The notes under the pieces are model-generated. The model saw only the letters and a program-made list of their open reading frames with translations. It was not told the origin of the DNA and did no database searches. Below are positions 44,261 to 52,496 of a DNA stretch of 64,000 nt, piece by piece. Origin of the DNA: Terriglobia bacterium (GTDB lineage: Bacteria > Acidobacteriota > Terriglobia > Acidiferrales > UBA7541); assembly GCA_020073485.1 (NCBI GenBank), contig JAIQFB010000006.1, positions 62,001 to 126,000 on the forward strand. The letters run 5' to 3'. The position numbers and the translations under genes are program-made. Every line of letters begins with the position of its first letter. Position 1 is the stretch's first letter.

Positions 44261-46033
44261 ATGAACAAACGGGTAAAGGTGGCTTTGGCGGCAGGGTGTC
44301 TGGCCGCGTTTGTAATTCTGTGCGTGGTTTCCTCAGGATGGGCGCAAGCCGGCGGTGCCGCGGGAGCTACCATTTCCGGGACGGTCACAGCCGACAGGGA
44401 TTACGCCCTGAGCCAGGCGTCCGGCAAGCATATCCCCGCACTGGTCGCCGTGCGCGTCCGGGCACGGGACGTCGACCGGCACATCGTCTACACCGTTTTC
44501 ACGAACAAAGGGAAATACCATATCTACAACTTGCCCGCAGGCAACTATCAGATGTCCGCCCTGCAGGATGGTTTTGATTCCACCACGCCCGCCGTGGAAC
44601 TGAAGGCCGGAGAGTCAAAGACCGCCGATGTGGCGCTGAACGTCAAACCGGATCATCTGCGCGCCGAACTGGTCGACTTCGACACGCTGTTTCCGCCCAG
44701 CCCCACACGCGATTACCTCATGCAAAACTGCGCGGGATGCCACGGACTGGAGCATATCCCCTGGCAGCGCATCGGCGGGCGCGATGAAACCGCCTGGCGC
44801 AACGCGGTAGGCCGCATGTTTGACATGGACGGCACCAATAATCACACCGGCGTGCCGCAAGTGAATCCCGCCGCCATCCCCCAAGATAAGCGCGATGACA
44901 TCATTCAGTATTTTTCGCAAATTTTCCCCGTGGATGGAAACCCGAAGGACCTAAAGCTCGCGGATCTCCCCCTGGACGAAGAGGCTCTCTCCAAGACCAT
45001 CAACATCGAATATGAATTGCCCATCCAGCCGGGGAAAAAGGAAAGCGAGATTTCCAACCACGACGTCTGGCCAAGCAAATTTAATTCCATGGTCTACGTT
45101 GCCGAAATGGGCATGGATGTGGTGCAGGGAATGGACACCCGCAAATTGGATTTTCCCGGCCGCTACACCACCTACACGCTTCCGAATCCCGATAAAGGCC
45201 ATCGCAAGCTCGGCCCGCATGGGATCACCCAGGCCAAAGACGGCCATGTATACACCGCCGAAATTGACGAAAGCATGATCGGCGAAATCGATCCGGAAAC
45301 CGGGAAGGTCACTCAATACGAGACCCCGACCCGGGGCACTCCGCACACCATCCGATCGGACTCGAAAGGCAACGTCTGGTTTACGGAAATGCAGGGCAAG
45401 AGCCTGGTCGGCAAACTCGACGCCGTCACGAAGAAGATCACCGAATACGATCCTTCGCCGAGCGACGCCAACGCCCACTACTACGGCATGACCGTCGATC
45501 AAAAAGATCGCGTCTGGGCCGTGGGCATGACTTCGCATAAGATTGTCGGCTACGATCCCAAGACGGACAAGTGGTCGGTCTACCCGACGCCCACGCAGCC
45601 TTCTGGCCCGCGCCGCCCGACTGTCGATTCCAAGGGCAAGGTCTGGTTCTCCGAGCACATCGGCCAACACCTAGGAATGCTCGATCCCGACACCGGGAAG
45701 ATCACCGAGTATAAGGACCCCTACCCTTACTTCGGCGGCTACGAATGCTACGCCGACTCGAAAGACAATATCTGGGTCACGCTGCGCAGCTATGGCGTCA
45801 TCGCCAAGTTTGACCAGAAGACCAAGAAATATACGTATTACCCCGAACCGTTCCGGGACATCATGGGACGCGAGCATCCCGGACCGCACGGCACCCTGAT
45901 GGGCGGCCTCTATCCTCCAAAAATCGAAGAGGGTGAGCAAGGCACATTCTGGTACACGGGCATCGGGATGCATAACCTGGTGGCCTTCAAGCCGGAAGGC
46001 AACGTTCCCCGCAGCCAGAGCGCGGGGAATTAA
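44261..46033 (+). CDS. Exported fusion: carboxypeptidase-regulatory domain, heme c, streptogramin-lyase-like propeller
   Basis: A 590-aa periplasmic protein. A signal peptide ends SSGWAQ (about residue 29). Residues about 36-128 are a CarboxypepD_reg-like fold (YHIYNLPAGNYQMSALQDGF). One heme-c site CAGCH is at residues 157-161. From about 240 the Vgb-like propeller runs (GIEYELP..., HGITQAKDGHVYTAEI, SKGNVWFTEMQG). True Vgb opens streptogramin rings, but here the cytochrome module suggests an electron-transfer or sensing role. GGGAG 8 nt before the ATG supports the start. A GlcG-like and a YncE-like gene follow. A paralogue of the same architecture is at 50063. Confidence 0.87.
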   Translation: MNKRVKVALAAGCLAAFVILCVVSSGWAQAGGAAGATISGTVTADRDYALSQASGKHIPALVAVRVRARDVDRHIVYTVFTNKGKYHIYNLPAGNYQMSALQDGFDSTTPAVELKAGESKTADVALNVKPDHLRAELVDFDTLFPPSPTRDYLMQNCAGCHGLEHIPWQRIGGRDETAWRNAVGRMFDMDGTNNHTGVPQVNPAAIPQDKRDDIIQYFSQIFPVDGNPKDLKLADLPLDEEALSKTINIEYELPIQPGKKESEISNHDVWPSKFNSMVYVAEMGMDVVQGMDTRKLDFPGRYTTYTLPNPDKGHRKLGPHGITQAKDGHVYTAEIDESMIGEIDPETGKVTQYETPTRGTPHTIRSDSKGNVWFTEMQGKSLVGKLDAVTKKITEYDPSPSDANAHYYGMTVDQKDRVWAVGMTSHKIVGYDPKTDKWSVYPTPTQPSGPRRPTVDSKGKVWFSEHIGQHLGMLDPDTGKITEYKDPYPYFGGYECYADSKDNIWVTLRSYGVIAKFDQKTKKYTYYPEPFRDIMGREHPGPHGTLMGGLYPPKIEEGEQGTFWYTGIGMHNLVAFKPEGNVPRSQSAGN

Positions 46034-46139
46034 AAGCGTCGTTTAAGTTTCGGCCGGCGCGCGTAGGATTCGATCCCGCCGCGTGCCGGTCCGCACTATT
46101 TGCCATCATCCATAAGAGGAATAAAAAAAAGGAGAACGT

Positions 46140-46538
46140 GTGCGAAATAAATTGTGCTTGGGCGCTTCGGACGCGCAAAAAATCGTAGCCGCTGCCAAAA
46201 TGGAAGCGGAAAATAATAAATGGGCCGTCAGCATTGCAGTGGTTGATGACGGAGGATTCCTGGTCCACCTGGAACGGCTCGACGGCGCCGTTGGACAGAG
46301 CGCAGGCATCGCCACGCTGAAAGCGCAAACCGCCGCGATGGCCCGGACTCCGACCAAAGCCCTGGAAGATATCGTGAAAGAGCGTCCGGCGACGGGAGCG
46401 TTTCCCGGAAGGCTTGCGGTTCAGGGCGGAGTTCCCATCATCATGCAGGGCGAATGTGTCGGCGCGGTGGGCGTCTCCGGCGTGAAATCGTTTGAAGACG
46501 AGCAAGTGGCCAAAGCGGGCCTTCGCGCGATCGAGTAA
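46140..46538 (+). CDS. GlcG/HbpS family protein
   Basis: A 132-aa single-domain protein with the family pattern: ASDAQKIVAAAKMEAENNKW, ISIAVVDDGGFLVHLERLDGA, FPGRLAVQGGVPII and GAVGVSGVKSFEDEQVAKAGL. Members bind heme (HbpS) or occur in glycolate operons (GlcG); function is otherwise unsettled. GTG start with an AAGGAG site. It is second in the operon with the heme/propeller fusion (106 nt upstream) and the YncE-like protein (74 nt downstream). No signal peptide is visible. Confidence 0.85.
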   Translation: MRNKLCLGASDAQKIVAAAKMEAENNKWAVSIAVVDDGGFLVHLERLDGAVGQSAGIATLKAQTAAMARTPTKALEDIVKERPATGAFPGRLAVQGGVPIIMQGECVGAVGVSGVKSFEDEQVAKAGLRAIE

Positions 46539-46612
46539 CGCCGCGTGCTAGGATTTCGTTCGCAATCGCCGCAATGCGATTCCGCCAATTTCTGAAATTC
46601 GGGAGGGGAAGA

Positions 46613-47716
46613 ATGCGTTTCGTTCGCCGGAATCTCGTCTGGTTTGCCGCACTGGTCGTGATGGTGTGGTTTGCGCCGCGCCCCCGGCTGTTTGCCGGGG
46701 ATACGCCTCCCCTGAAACTGATCCGGAAAATTGAACTCACCGATATTCGCAGCGGCGAGCCCGACGTTTCCGCCGATCAATTGGCCAAGAATCTGACCAC
46801 CACGCGAATGGTCGGCGTGCAAAACCATTTCGACCACCTGACGCCCGACTTGAAAAATAACCGGCTCTTCGTCGTCCCCGAAGACAACAAGTCGATCGAA
46901 GTCTACAACATCCGCACGGGCAAATTTATTTACAGCATCAAGGGAATCGGCGTCGGCCATTCCGTGGTGTACCGCGCGGACATCGACCGGATTTTCGTGA
47001 CCGACGGATCCGACGGCGATTTGAAAATCTTCGACGGCACCACATACAAGCTGCTCCAGACCGTGAAACTTCTTGCCGACGCCGATGCCACCGGCTACGA
47101 CCCGGTCACGCACAACTTGTACATTGCCGACGGCGGCTTGGACGCGAAACTCGATCACGGCTTCCTGGAGATTGTGAATACGGACACGGGAAAGCAAGTC
47201 GGCCAAATCAAAATCGATTCCAACCGCCTGGAAGCCATGTACGTGGAGAAAGCCGGACACCGCCTTTTCCTGAACATGACCGAGAAGAATTCCATCGGCG
47301 TGATCGACCGCAGCAAGCAGGCCGTGGCAGCGGTCTGGCCGCTGTCGGATTGCAAAGTGAACGCGTCGGTGGCCATGGACGAAAAAAATCACCGCCTGTT
47401 TGCCGCGTGCCGCGACGGCCACATGAATATCCTCGATTCCGAGACCGGAAAATTTCTCCAGAATCTTCCCATCTCCACCGGCGTCGACGACATGCTGTTC
47501 GATCCGGCCAGCCGCAGGATTTATGTGGCCGCCGGCGAAGGATTCGTCAACGTCTACGAGGAGACGGATGCGGACCATTACAAAGAAATCGGGAAAATTC
47601 CCACCGGCCCGCTGGGCAAGACCGGGCTTCTGGTCCCCTCATTGAAGGAATATTTCGTAGCCGTGCCGCCGCACGGATCGGTTTGCGCCGAGGTCCTGGT
47701 CTTCGCCGTTCAGTAG
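46613..47716 (+). CDS. Exported YncE-like beta-propeller protein
   Basis: A 367-aa protein: signal peptide RNLVWFAALVVMVWFAPRP..FAG, then YVTN repeats (HFDHLTPDLKNNRLFVVPED, VYNIRTGKFIYSIKGIG, IGVIDRSKQAVAAVWPL). It is paralogous to the proteins at 32351 and 33455. ATG 46613 has GGGAGGGG 5 nt upstream, better than the earlier in-frame ATG 46574. Last gene of the operon starting at 44261; role unknown, periplasmic. Confidence 0.87.
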   Translation: MRFVRRNLVWFAALVVMVWFAPRPRLFAGDTPPLKLIRKIELTDIRSGEPDVSADQLAKNLTTTRMVGVQNHFDHLTPDLKNNRLFVVPEDNKSIEVYNIRTGKFIYSIKGIGVGHSVVYRADIDRIFVTDGSDGDLKIFDGTTYKLLQTVKLLADADATGYDPVTHNLYIADGGLDAKLDHGFLEIVNTDTGKQVGQIKIDSNRLEAMYVEKAGHRLFLNMTEKNSIGVIDRSKQAVAAVWPLSDCKVNASVAMDEKNHRLFAACRDGHMNILDSETGKFLQNLPISTGVDDMLFDPASRRIYVAAGEGFVNVYEETDADHYKEIGKIPTGPLGKTGLLVPSLKEYFVAVPPHGSVCAEVLVFAVQ

Positions 47717-47726
47717 GCGCTCAGGT

Positions 47727-48065
47727 CTAGGCTGGAATTTTCGGAACCACCAGGTGCAACAGCTTCACCGAAGCGCCTGGCGCGGGCTGGATCGTCGCGC
47801 TTTCCGATGGGCCCAGGTACACACCCGCGCCCTTGGACACGTCGTAGTTCTTATCATTGAGGCGAATGCTTCCCTCGCCTTCCATCAGGTAGAGAAGCTG
47901 GTGCTTGTCCAGGGCTTCCGCCCGGAATTTCTCGCCTGATTTCAGCCAGCGCAACGCCGCCACCACGTTCTTGGCGCCGCACAATTCCCCGTTCAGAATC
48001 TCGGTGAACTCGCCTTCCGGTGTTTTCACTTTCACGAGCACGTTCGTATCGATAAAAGTCAGCAT
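47727..48065 (-). CDS. Cupin-domain protein
   Basis: A 112-aa small beta-barrel. Typical cupin features are seen: LDKHQLLYLMEGEGSIRLNDKNYDVSKGAGVYLGPSESATIQ. The first cupin motif has only one of the usual His (KHQ), so metal binding may be weak. An AAGGAG site precedes the ATG by 7 nt. It lies 61 nt downstream of another cupin gene on the same strand; the pair probably forms a unit. Function unknown. Confidence 0.8.
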   Translation of the reverse strand: MLTFIDTNVLVKVKTPEGEFTEILNGELCGAKNVVAALRWLKSGEKFRAEALDKHQLLYLMEGEGSIRLNDKNYDVSKGAGVYLGPSESATIQPAPGASVKLLHLVVPKIPA

Positions 48066-48126
48066 GAAACTCTCCTTGGTGTCACCGCACGTGGGAATCT
48101 CAATTGGCGCCCATCGTGAAGAGCTC

Positions 48127-48543
48127 CTACGTCTGCACCCACACGCCGCCCTCCACGCGTTCCCAGCGGAGATCGTCCTGCGTGCCGTCCAGAATCGTGG
48201 TCACGAAACGGTTGGGCGCCTGAAACTCAAAATAGAAAAGAGGCGACTCGGATGCGCGTAGCCTGTGTTTTTCCTCTGCCGGAATGAAAATCATGTCGCC
48301 GGGCCCCACGTCGCGCGCCCCTTGCTCCGATTCCACCGTTCCGTGCCCTTCCATGATGAAATAAAAATGCTCGCAATTTTTGTGCAAATGGTAGGGCGAG
48401 GAGCCGCCCTTCACGTAGTGCATGATCCCCGCCAGCATGTCGTCAATATGGGTGAGTTCCTTGTTGACGAAAAACGTGCGTTCGCGCCCCGGCACCACCG
48501 AAACCAGCTTTGGAAGCTTATCTTCCTGGAAAATATACGCCAT
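48127..48543 (-). CDS. Cupin-domain protein
   Basis: A 138-aa cupin with a fuller metal motif than its neighbour: SPYHLHKNCEHFYFIMEGHGTVE (His, His, Glu/His) and GDMIFIPAEEKHRLRA (His). Could be a dioxygenase- or isomerase-like small enzyme, or a binding protein. AGGAGG lies 8 nt before the ATG. It is upstream of the other cupin and downstream of the MetE-like gene on the same strand. Confidence 0.85.
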   Translation of the reverse strand: MAYIFQEDKLPKLVSVVPGRERTFFVNKELTHIDDMLAGIMHYVKGGSSPYHLHKNCEHFYFIMEGHGTVESEQGARDVGPGDMIFIPAEEKHRLRASESPLFYFEFQAPNRFVTTILDGTQDDLRWERVEGGVWVQT

Positions 48544-48712
48544 GATTCATTCCTCCTGACCAAGCCCCATCTCAAAAATAATCCTTGCGGGTCGCGGTCC
48601 CGACAGGGTCGGAATCTTCGGCCTCAGCCGCGAAATTATACTGCCAATAAAAACCGGGCTTCAGGTCCTGAAGCGTCGGCCACCCTGCGCGGAAAGACTT
48701 GCGTTACGCGTT

Positions 48713-49933
48713 CTACCGCACGCCGGCCCCGCGCTCCACCGGCGATTTTTCCGGCCTCGACCAAAGTTCCTGGCTGGCGATTCGAGCGCCCTCGGCCATC
48801 GCTTCGAGTTTTGCCCACATGATGCTGGGGTGCACCCGCCGGTTGATCTCTTCCTGCGCGAAGCCGCAGTCGGTGCCGGCGATCACGTTCTCGCGCCCCA
48901 CAAGTTCCGCGAAGCGCATGATTCGTTCGGCGACCAGTTCTGGATGTTCGACTACATTCGTGCCGTGGCTGACGACGCCCGGAGCCAGAATTTTTCCCTC
49001 GGGAAGCTTGACATCTTTCCAGACGCGCCATTCGTGCTCGTGTCGCGGATTCGCCGCCTCGATCAAGTACGCGCCCGCGCGCACCTTCAAAATCAGGTCG
49101 ACGATTTTCCGCAGCGGCACGTCAGTGGTGTGCGGCCCCGGCCAACTGCCCCAGCAAACGTGGTAGCGGATGCGGTCCTCGGGAATCCCTTCCAGCGCGT
49201 GATTGAGCACATCAACGTGGCGGCTCAGCCAGCGGTAGTAATCCTCGAAACTTCCCGGAGGCACCATGCGGTCGTAAGTGACCGCGGCCCGCGCGTCGTC
49301 GACCTGCAGCAGGATGCCGCTGTCCACAATCGTTCTGTATTCGGTCCGCAGCGCCTCCGCCAGCGCCACCAGGAGTTCCTCATCGTTCTTGTAGTACTCG
49401 TTTTTCCGGTCGGGGATGGCGCTGGAGGGAGCGGCGACCGGCAGAAACGCTTCTTCGACCTTCACATTTCCCAGCGCGGCCTTGAAATTGGCGATATCGC
49501 GCTGGAGTTCACCGAGGCCCGTGTACTGAATCGGCCCGACGCAGACCACGTCATATTTGGTCACGTTGGACCATACGCGCTCGCTGGGCTTTTCCAAATC
49601 TTCGTAGAACTCGCGGAAGCGTTCGCGGTCCGCGCCCCGCGCAAAAGGGTCCGCGCCGGGTTTTACGGGTCGCTGCTCGAAGCCGCTTAATCGCTTCAGT
49701 GCGTATAATGACCAGCTCGTGGATTTGCCAAATTCTCCGTCATCCACGACGTCGATGCCGGCCTGCGCCTGCCTCTGCACAACTTCGCCGATGGAATCGC
49801 GAAGGCATTTTCCATACGCTTGCTCGTCGAATGCCCGGCCTTCCTGCCGCGCGCGCACAAAATCGAGTAGTTTCGCCGGCCGGATCAGGCTGCCCACGTG
49901 CGTCGTCAGGATTCGGTTTGTGCTTCGCTTCAC
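48713..49933 (-). CDS. Cobalamin-independent methionine synthase-like (MetE C-terminal family) methyltransferase
   Basis: A 406-aa zinc protein resembling only the C-terminal half of MetE. Opening TTHVGSLIRP and IDVVDDGEFGK are family-typical; the zinc set His-x-Cys (YHVCWGSWPG), Glu (LIEAANP) and Cys (AGTDCGF) is complete. Such short forms activate thiols for methyl or alkyl transfer, e.g. epoxyalkane:CoM transferase, and are common in catabolic clusters; real methionine synthesis needs the longer protein or a corrinoid donor. GTG start, GCGAGG ribosome site. It precedes the cupins on the same strand. Confidence 0.85.
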   Translation of the reverse strand: MKRSTNRILTTHVGSLIRPAKLLDFVRARQEGRAFDEQAYGKCLRDSIGEVVQRQAQAGIDVVDDGEFGKSTSWSLYALKRLSGFEQRPVKPGADPFARGADRERFREFYEDLEKPSERVWSNVTKYDVVCVGPIQYTGLGELQRDIANFKAALGNVKVEEAFLPVAAPSSAIPDRKNEYYKNDEELLVALAEALRTEYRTIVDSGILLQVDDARAAVTYDRMVPPGSFEDYYRWLSRHVDVLNHALEGIPEDRIRYHVCWGSWPGPHTTDVPLRKIVDLILKVRAGAYLIEAANPRHEHEWRVWKDVKLPEGKILAPGVVSHGTNVVEHPELVAERIMRFAELVGRENVIAGTDCGFAQEEINRRVHPSIMWAKLEAMAEGARIASQELWSRPEKSPVERGAGVR

Positions 49934-49977
49934 GATTGGCCTCGCTTACGGTTTATTGTTCGGACCGCTACAAGCAT

Positions 49978-50024
49978 AAAAACTGTCATTCCGTGCCCCG
50001 GTCCCTTCCGGGGCGCGGAATGAC
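49978..50024 (-). terminator. Intrinsic terminator after the second heme/propeller fusion
   Basis: Seventeen-nt arms (49985-50001 and 50008-50024, one mismatch) starting GTCATTCCG around a 6-nt loop, followed on the minus strand by AGTTTTT. The arm begins like the repeat at 37704, so an interspersed repeat may have been recruited. Confidence 0.85.
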
Positions 50025-50062
50025 GCGAAAAAATTTATCAACCCGCGATACTTGTGTCTTAC

Positions 50063-51862
50063 TCACGGAGTTCCCGGACTCGTGCGGAATTGGATGCGCG
50101 CGATTTTATTCGTCCGGTCGTAGGGCAGCCAAACTGTCGGCGGATTCGTGCTGTTATCAACCTGGATGTGTCGGATCTCTGTGCCGCGCGTTGGCAACTG
50201 AAATTCCGTGAACGTTTCGGTGGCCGGATCGAATCTCGCAACGCGGTCGGAGTTCAGCATGGTGATCCACACGCGATGATTGTTATCGACGGTGGCGGCA
50301 TACGGCTGGCTGAACCGGTGAGACAGCGGATATTCGATGACTTTCCGCGTGCGCGGATCGATCTTCGCCAGGCGATCGGCGAAAAATTCGCACACCCACA
50401 CGGTATTCGTCTCGCGATCGGTCGCCGACCGCCGCGGCCCTTTTTCGAGCGGCGTCGCCGTATTGGGAGTGAGCCACAGATTTGCCGAAATGTTTCGATC
50501 CTCCTCCGTAATCTCAAAACCCTGCGGCGCTGCGGGATCCAGCAGCAGCGTGTCGACTTTGCCGGCCTTGGCGTCGATGTGCGCCATGCGGTTTCCGCCC
50601 GGCTGCGACACCCACACGTTGTCATCCTGGTCGGCGGTCAGGTCATAATTTGCCTTGGCAGGACCCACCGCGTAGTTCGTATATTTTCCGGTGATGGGGT
50701 CGAGCTTATAAGCGCCCTCGCGGTGCGGCGACCACACGTTGCCCTTGGAATCCAGCGCAATGAAATCCCCGGAAAAAGGGAAACCTTCCGGCCGGGGAAA
50801 TCGGGAGAATTTTCCGGTTTCCGGATCGAACATCGTCGGGCTGCCTGTGGTGCCGTTGGAAAACCAGATGTTCCCCTTGCGGTCGAAAACCAGGGCGTGC
50901 GAAACCTCCGCGTTGTTCTGCGCGTCCGCCAGTTTGTAATCCGCAACGCGTCCCGTGCGCGGGTCGAGTTTTCCGAGCGTCCTTCCGGGCGTGGCGTCGT
51001 CCGCGAACCAGACCGCTCCTCCCGCATCGATAGCCACGTCGTGGGCCGCGCGCCCGTCGTACCGCGACGGAGTTCCTTCGGACCAGTCCGCGCCGTTATG
51101 CTTCATGACCCAATCCGTCTCGCCGGGCCGCGGCAAATCGTATTCGGTGATGACTATTTGCGCCGCTTCCCCCGTGGGCCGCGGCAGCGGCCGCAGCGTC
51201 AGCGCGGAAGTTCCGGGCCCGCGCACGCGCCCCAGATATTCGGCCAGCTCCGGTTTATACGCGTGGATCGAGGCATCGGCAGTCGCCCCCGGGATGGCAT
51301 ACCCGATGGACTGCATGGTCTGCATCAGGTTAATGATTTTTCCCCATCCCGCGGCGTCAAATTTATTTTGCAGAAGAAAGCTGACCTCGTGGCATCCGCT
51401 GCAGTTATTGATAAACACGGTTTTCATGCGCCGGTCGTCCGGAGTATCCTCCGGCAAACTCTCGGCCCATTCGGTCCCGGAAAATTGTTTCTGGAAATCG
51501 GGGAAATTCAGCAGCGTCAACTCCACTTGCTTCTTGCCCGCGGACGCAAGCTCGACTTGGGCAGATGTCATTTCAAATCCCACGGACTGCGCCCAAATTT
51601 TGTATTGACCGGCGCTCAGGGGAGGGAAGAAATACCGGCCGGCCGGATCCGTATACACCGTGGTCGTAAACGTTTCCCCGGCGTTCCGCGCGGAGACTCC
51701 GACGCCTTCCAACAGCTTTCCGCCGGAGGATTTCACAGTTCCGGAAAGAGCGGCGTTTGCCGCACCGGATTGCGCGAATATGTTTTCCGCCCGGCAGAAG
51801 ACGCCGAACGGCAGAATCAAGAGACCGAATAAAATTAGAGAAAGAGCCTTGCTTCGCGACAC
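50063..51862 (-). CDS. Exported fusion: carboxypeptidase-regulatory domain, heme c, streptogramin-lyase-like propeller (paralogue)
   Basis: A 599-aa protein from GTG 51862: MSRSKALSLILFGLLILPFG signal peptide cut near IFAQ. A CarboxypepD_reg-like fold covers about 36-118 (AGRYFFPPLSAGQYKIWAQS), one heme-c site CSGCH lies at 154-158, and a Vgb-like propeller starts about 235 (HDVAIDAGGAVWFADD, SKGNVWSPHREG). GTG 51862 has GAGGGGG 6 nt upstream; the ATG at 51886 has a weaker site. It has the same order as the protein at 44261. The small cytochrome c gene ends 28 nt upstream, so both heme proteins are probably made together. Confidence 0.87.
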   Translation of the reverse strand: MSRSKALSLILFGLLILPFGVFCRAENIFAQSGAANAALSGTVKSSGGKLLEGVGVSARNAGETFTTTVYTDPAGRYFFPPLSAGQYKIWAQSVGFEMTSAQVELASAGKKQVELTLLNFPDFQKQFSGTEWAESLPEDTPDDRRMKTVFINNCSGCHEVSFLLQNKFDAAGWGKIINLMQTMQSIGYAIPGATADASIHAYKPELAEYLGRVRGPGTSALTLRPLPRPTGEAAQIVITEYDLPRPGETDWVMKHNGADWSEGTPSRYDGRAAHDVAIDAGGAVWFADDATPGRTLGKLDPRTGRVADYKLADAQNNAEVSHALVFDRKGNIWFSNGTTGSPTMFDPETGKFSRFPRPEGFPFSGDFIALDSKGNVWSPHREGAYKLDPITGKYTNYAVGPAKANYDLTADQDDNVWVSQPGGNRMAHIDAKAGKVDTLLLDPAAPQGFEITEEDRNISANLWLTPNTATPLEKGPRRSATDRETNTVWVCEFFADRLAKIDPRTRKVIEYPLSHRFSQPYAATVDNNHRVWITMLNSDRVARFDPATETFTEFQLPTRGTEIRHIQVDNSTNPPTVWLPYDRTNKIARIQFRTSPGTP

Positions 51863-51889
51863 AACCGCCCCCTCTATTTCACACATCCC

Positions 51890-52291
51890 CTAAAAAGTCT
51901 TCAAGAACGCGATCAGATCATCCACTTCCTTCGGTTCCAATCCATACTGAAAGCCCGGCATCCCTGGCCCGCCCTTCAGAATGTATCCGCGCAGCACATT
52001 CAGATTCTCGGGGCTTGCTGTTTTGAATTGACCGCTGAGCGCCGGGCCGACGGTCGCCGGCGATCCGAATTTCAGATTTCTCGGCAGGTGGCAGATCGAA
52101 CAGTGCTGCAGAAAAAATCCCTCCCCGCGGGTCTCTTGCTCGCTCAACTTCTGTCCGCTCGATTTGGCAGAAATGGGCGCCGCAGCCGCAGGCTTGGCTT
52201 GCGCCAGCAGGCGCGCCGAACTGCCTGCATCGAAACTCGCCAAGCCAAGGATGCCGGCGACGGCCATAAAGAATATCTTTGATCTCAACAT
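51890..52291 (-). CDS. Periplasmic cytochrome c, single heme
   Basis: A 133-aa protein with an N-terminal signal peptide (KIFFMAVAGILGLASF..LLAQ). The heme-c motif CSICH is at residues 64-68 and a likely axial Met is in GGPGMPGF (Met 111); EVDDLIAFLKTF is the usual C-terminal helix. It is a class I cytochrome that could carry electrons for the adjacent heme/propeller fusion or the SoxC/SoxD pair. Start ATG 52291 chosen for the signal peptide; the frame runs open to 52351. Confidence 0.88.
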   Translation of the reverse strand: MLRSKIFFMAVAGILGLASFDAGSSARLLAQAKPAAAAPISAKSSGQKLSEQETRGEGFFLQHCSICHLPRNLKFGSPATVGPALSGQFKTASPENLNVLRGYILKGGPGMPGFQYGLEPKEVDDLIAFLKTF

Positions 52292-52496
52292 TAGTTTTTC
52301 CGGAATTACGGGCCCGATCCGCGCACGAAGCCCCCATTCCACGGCCTGCATCGGCTGTCCTTCTTTACAGTTGGGAGGGGCACAGTGTCAAGAAATAAGG
52401 GCGCGTAATAGTGAGGGCTCAGATTGCAGGAAAAAATCGACGCACGCGCCTTTATTTTTCCAGAAAAACACGCATCATGCTCGCGCGGCATCCACA

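Noticed and set aside
46421-47578. 385-codon minus-strand frame over the GlcG and YncE-like genes
   Set aside because: It spans two plus-strand genes with ribosome sites and known families; no motif in its own translation.
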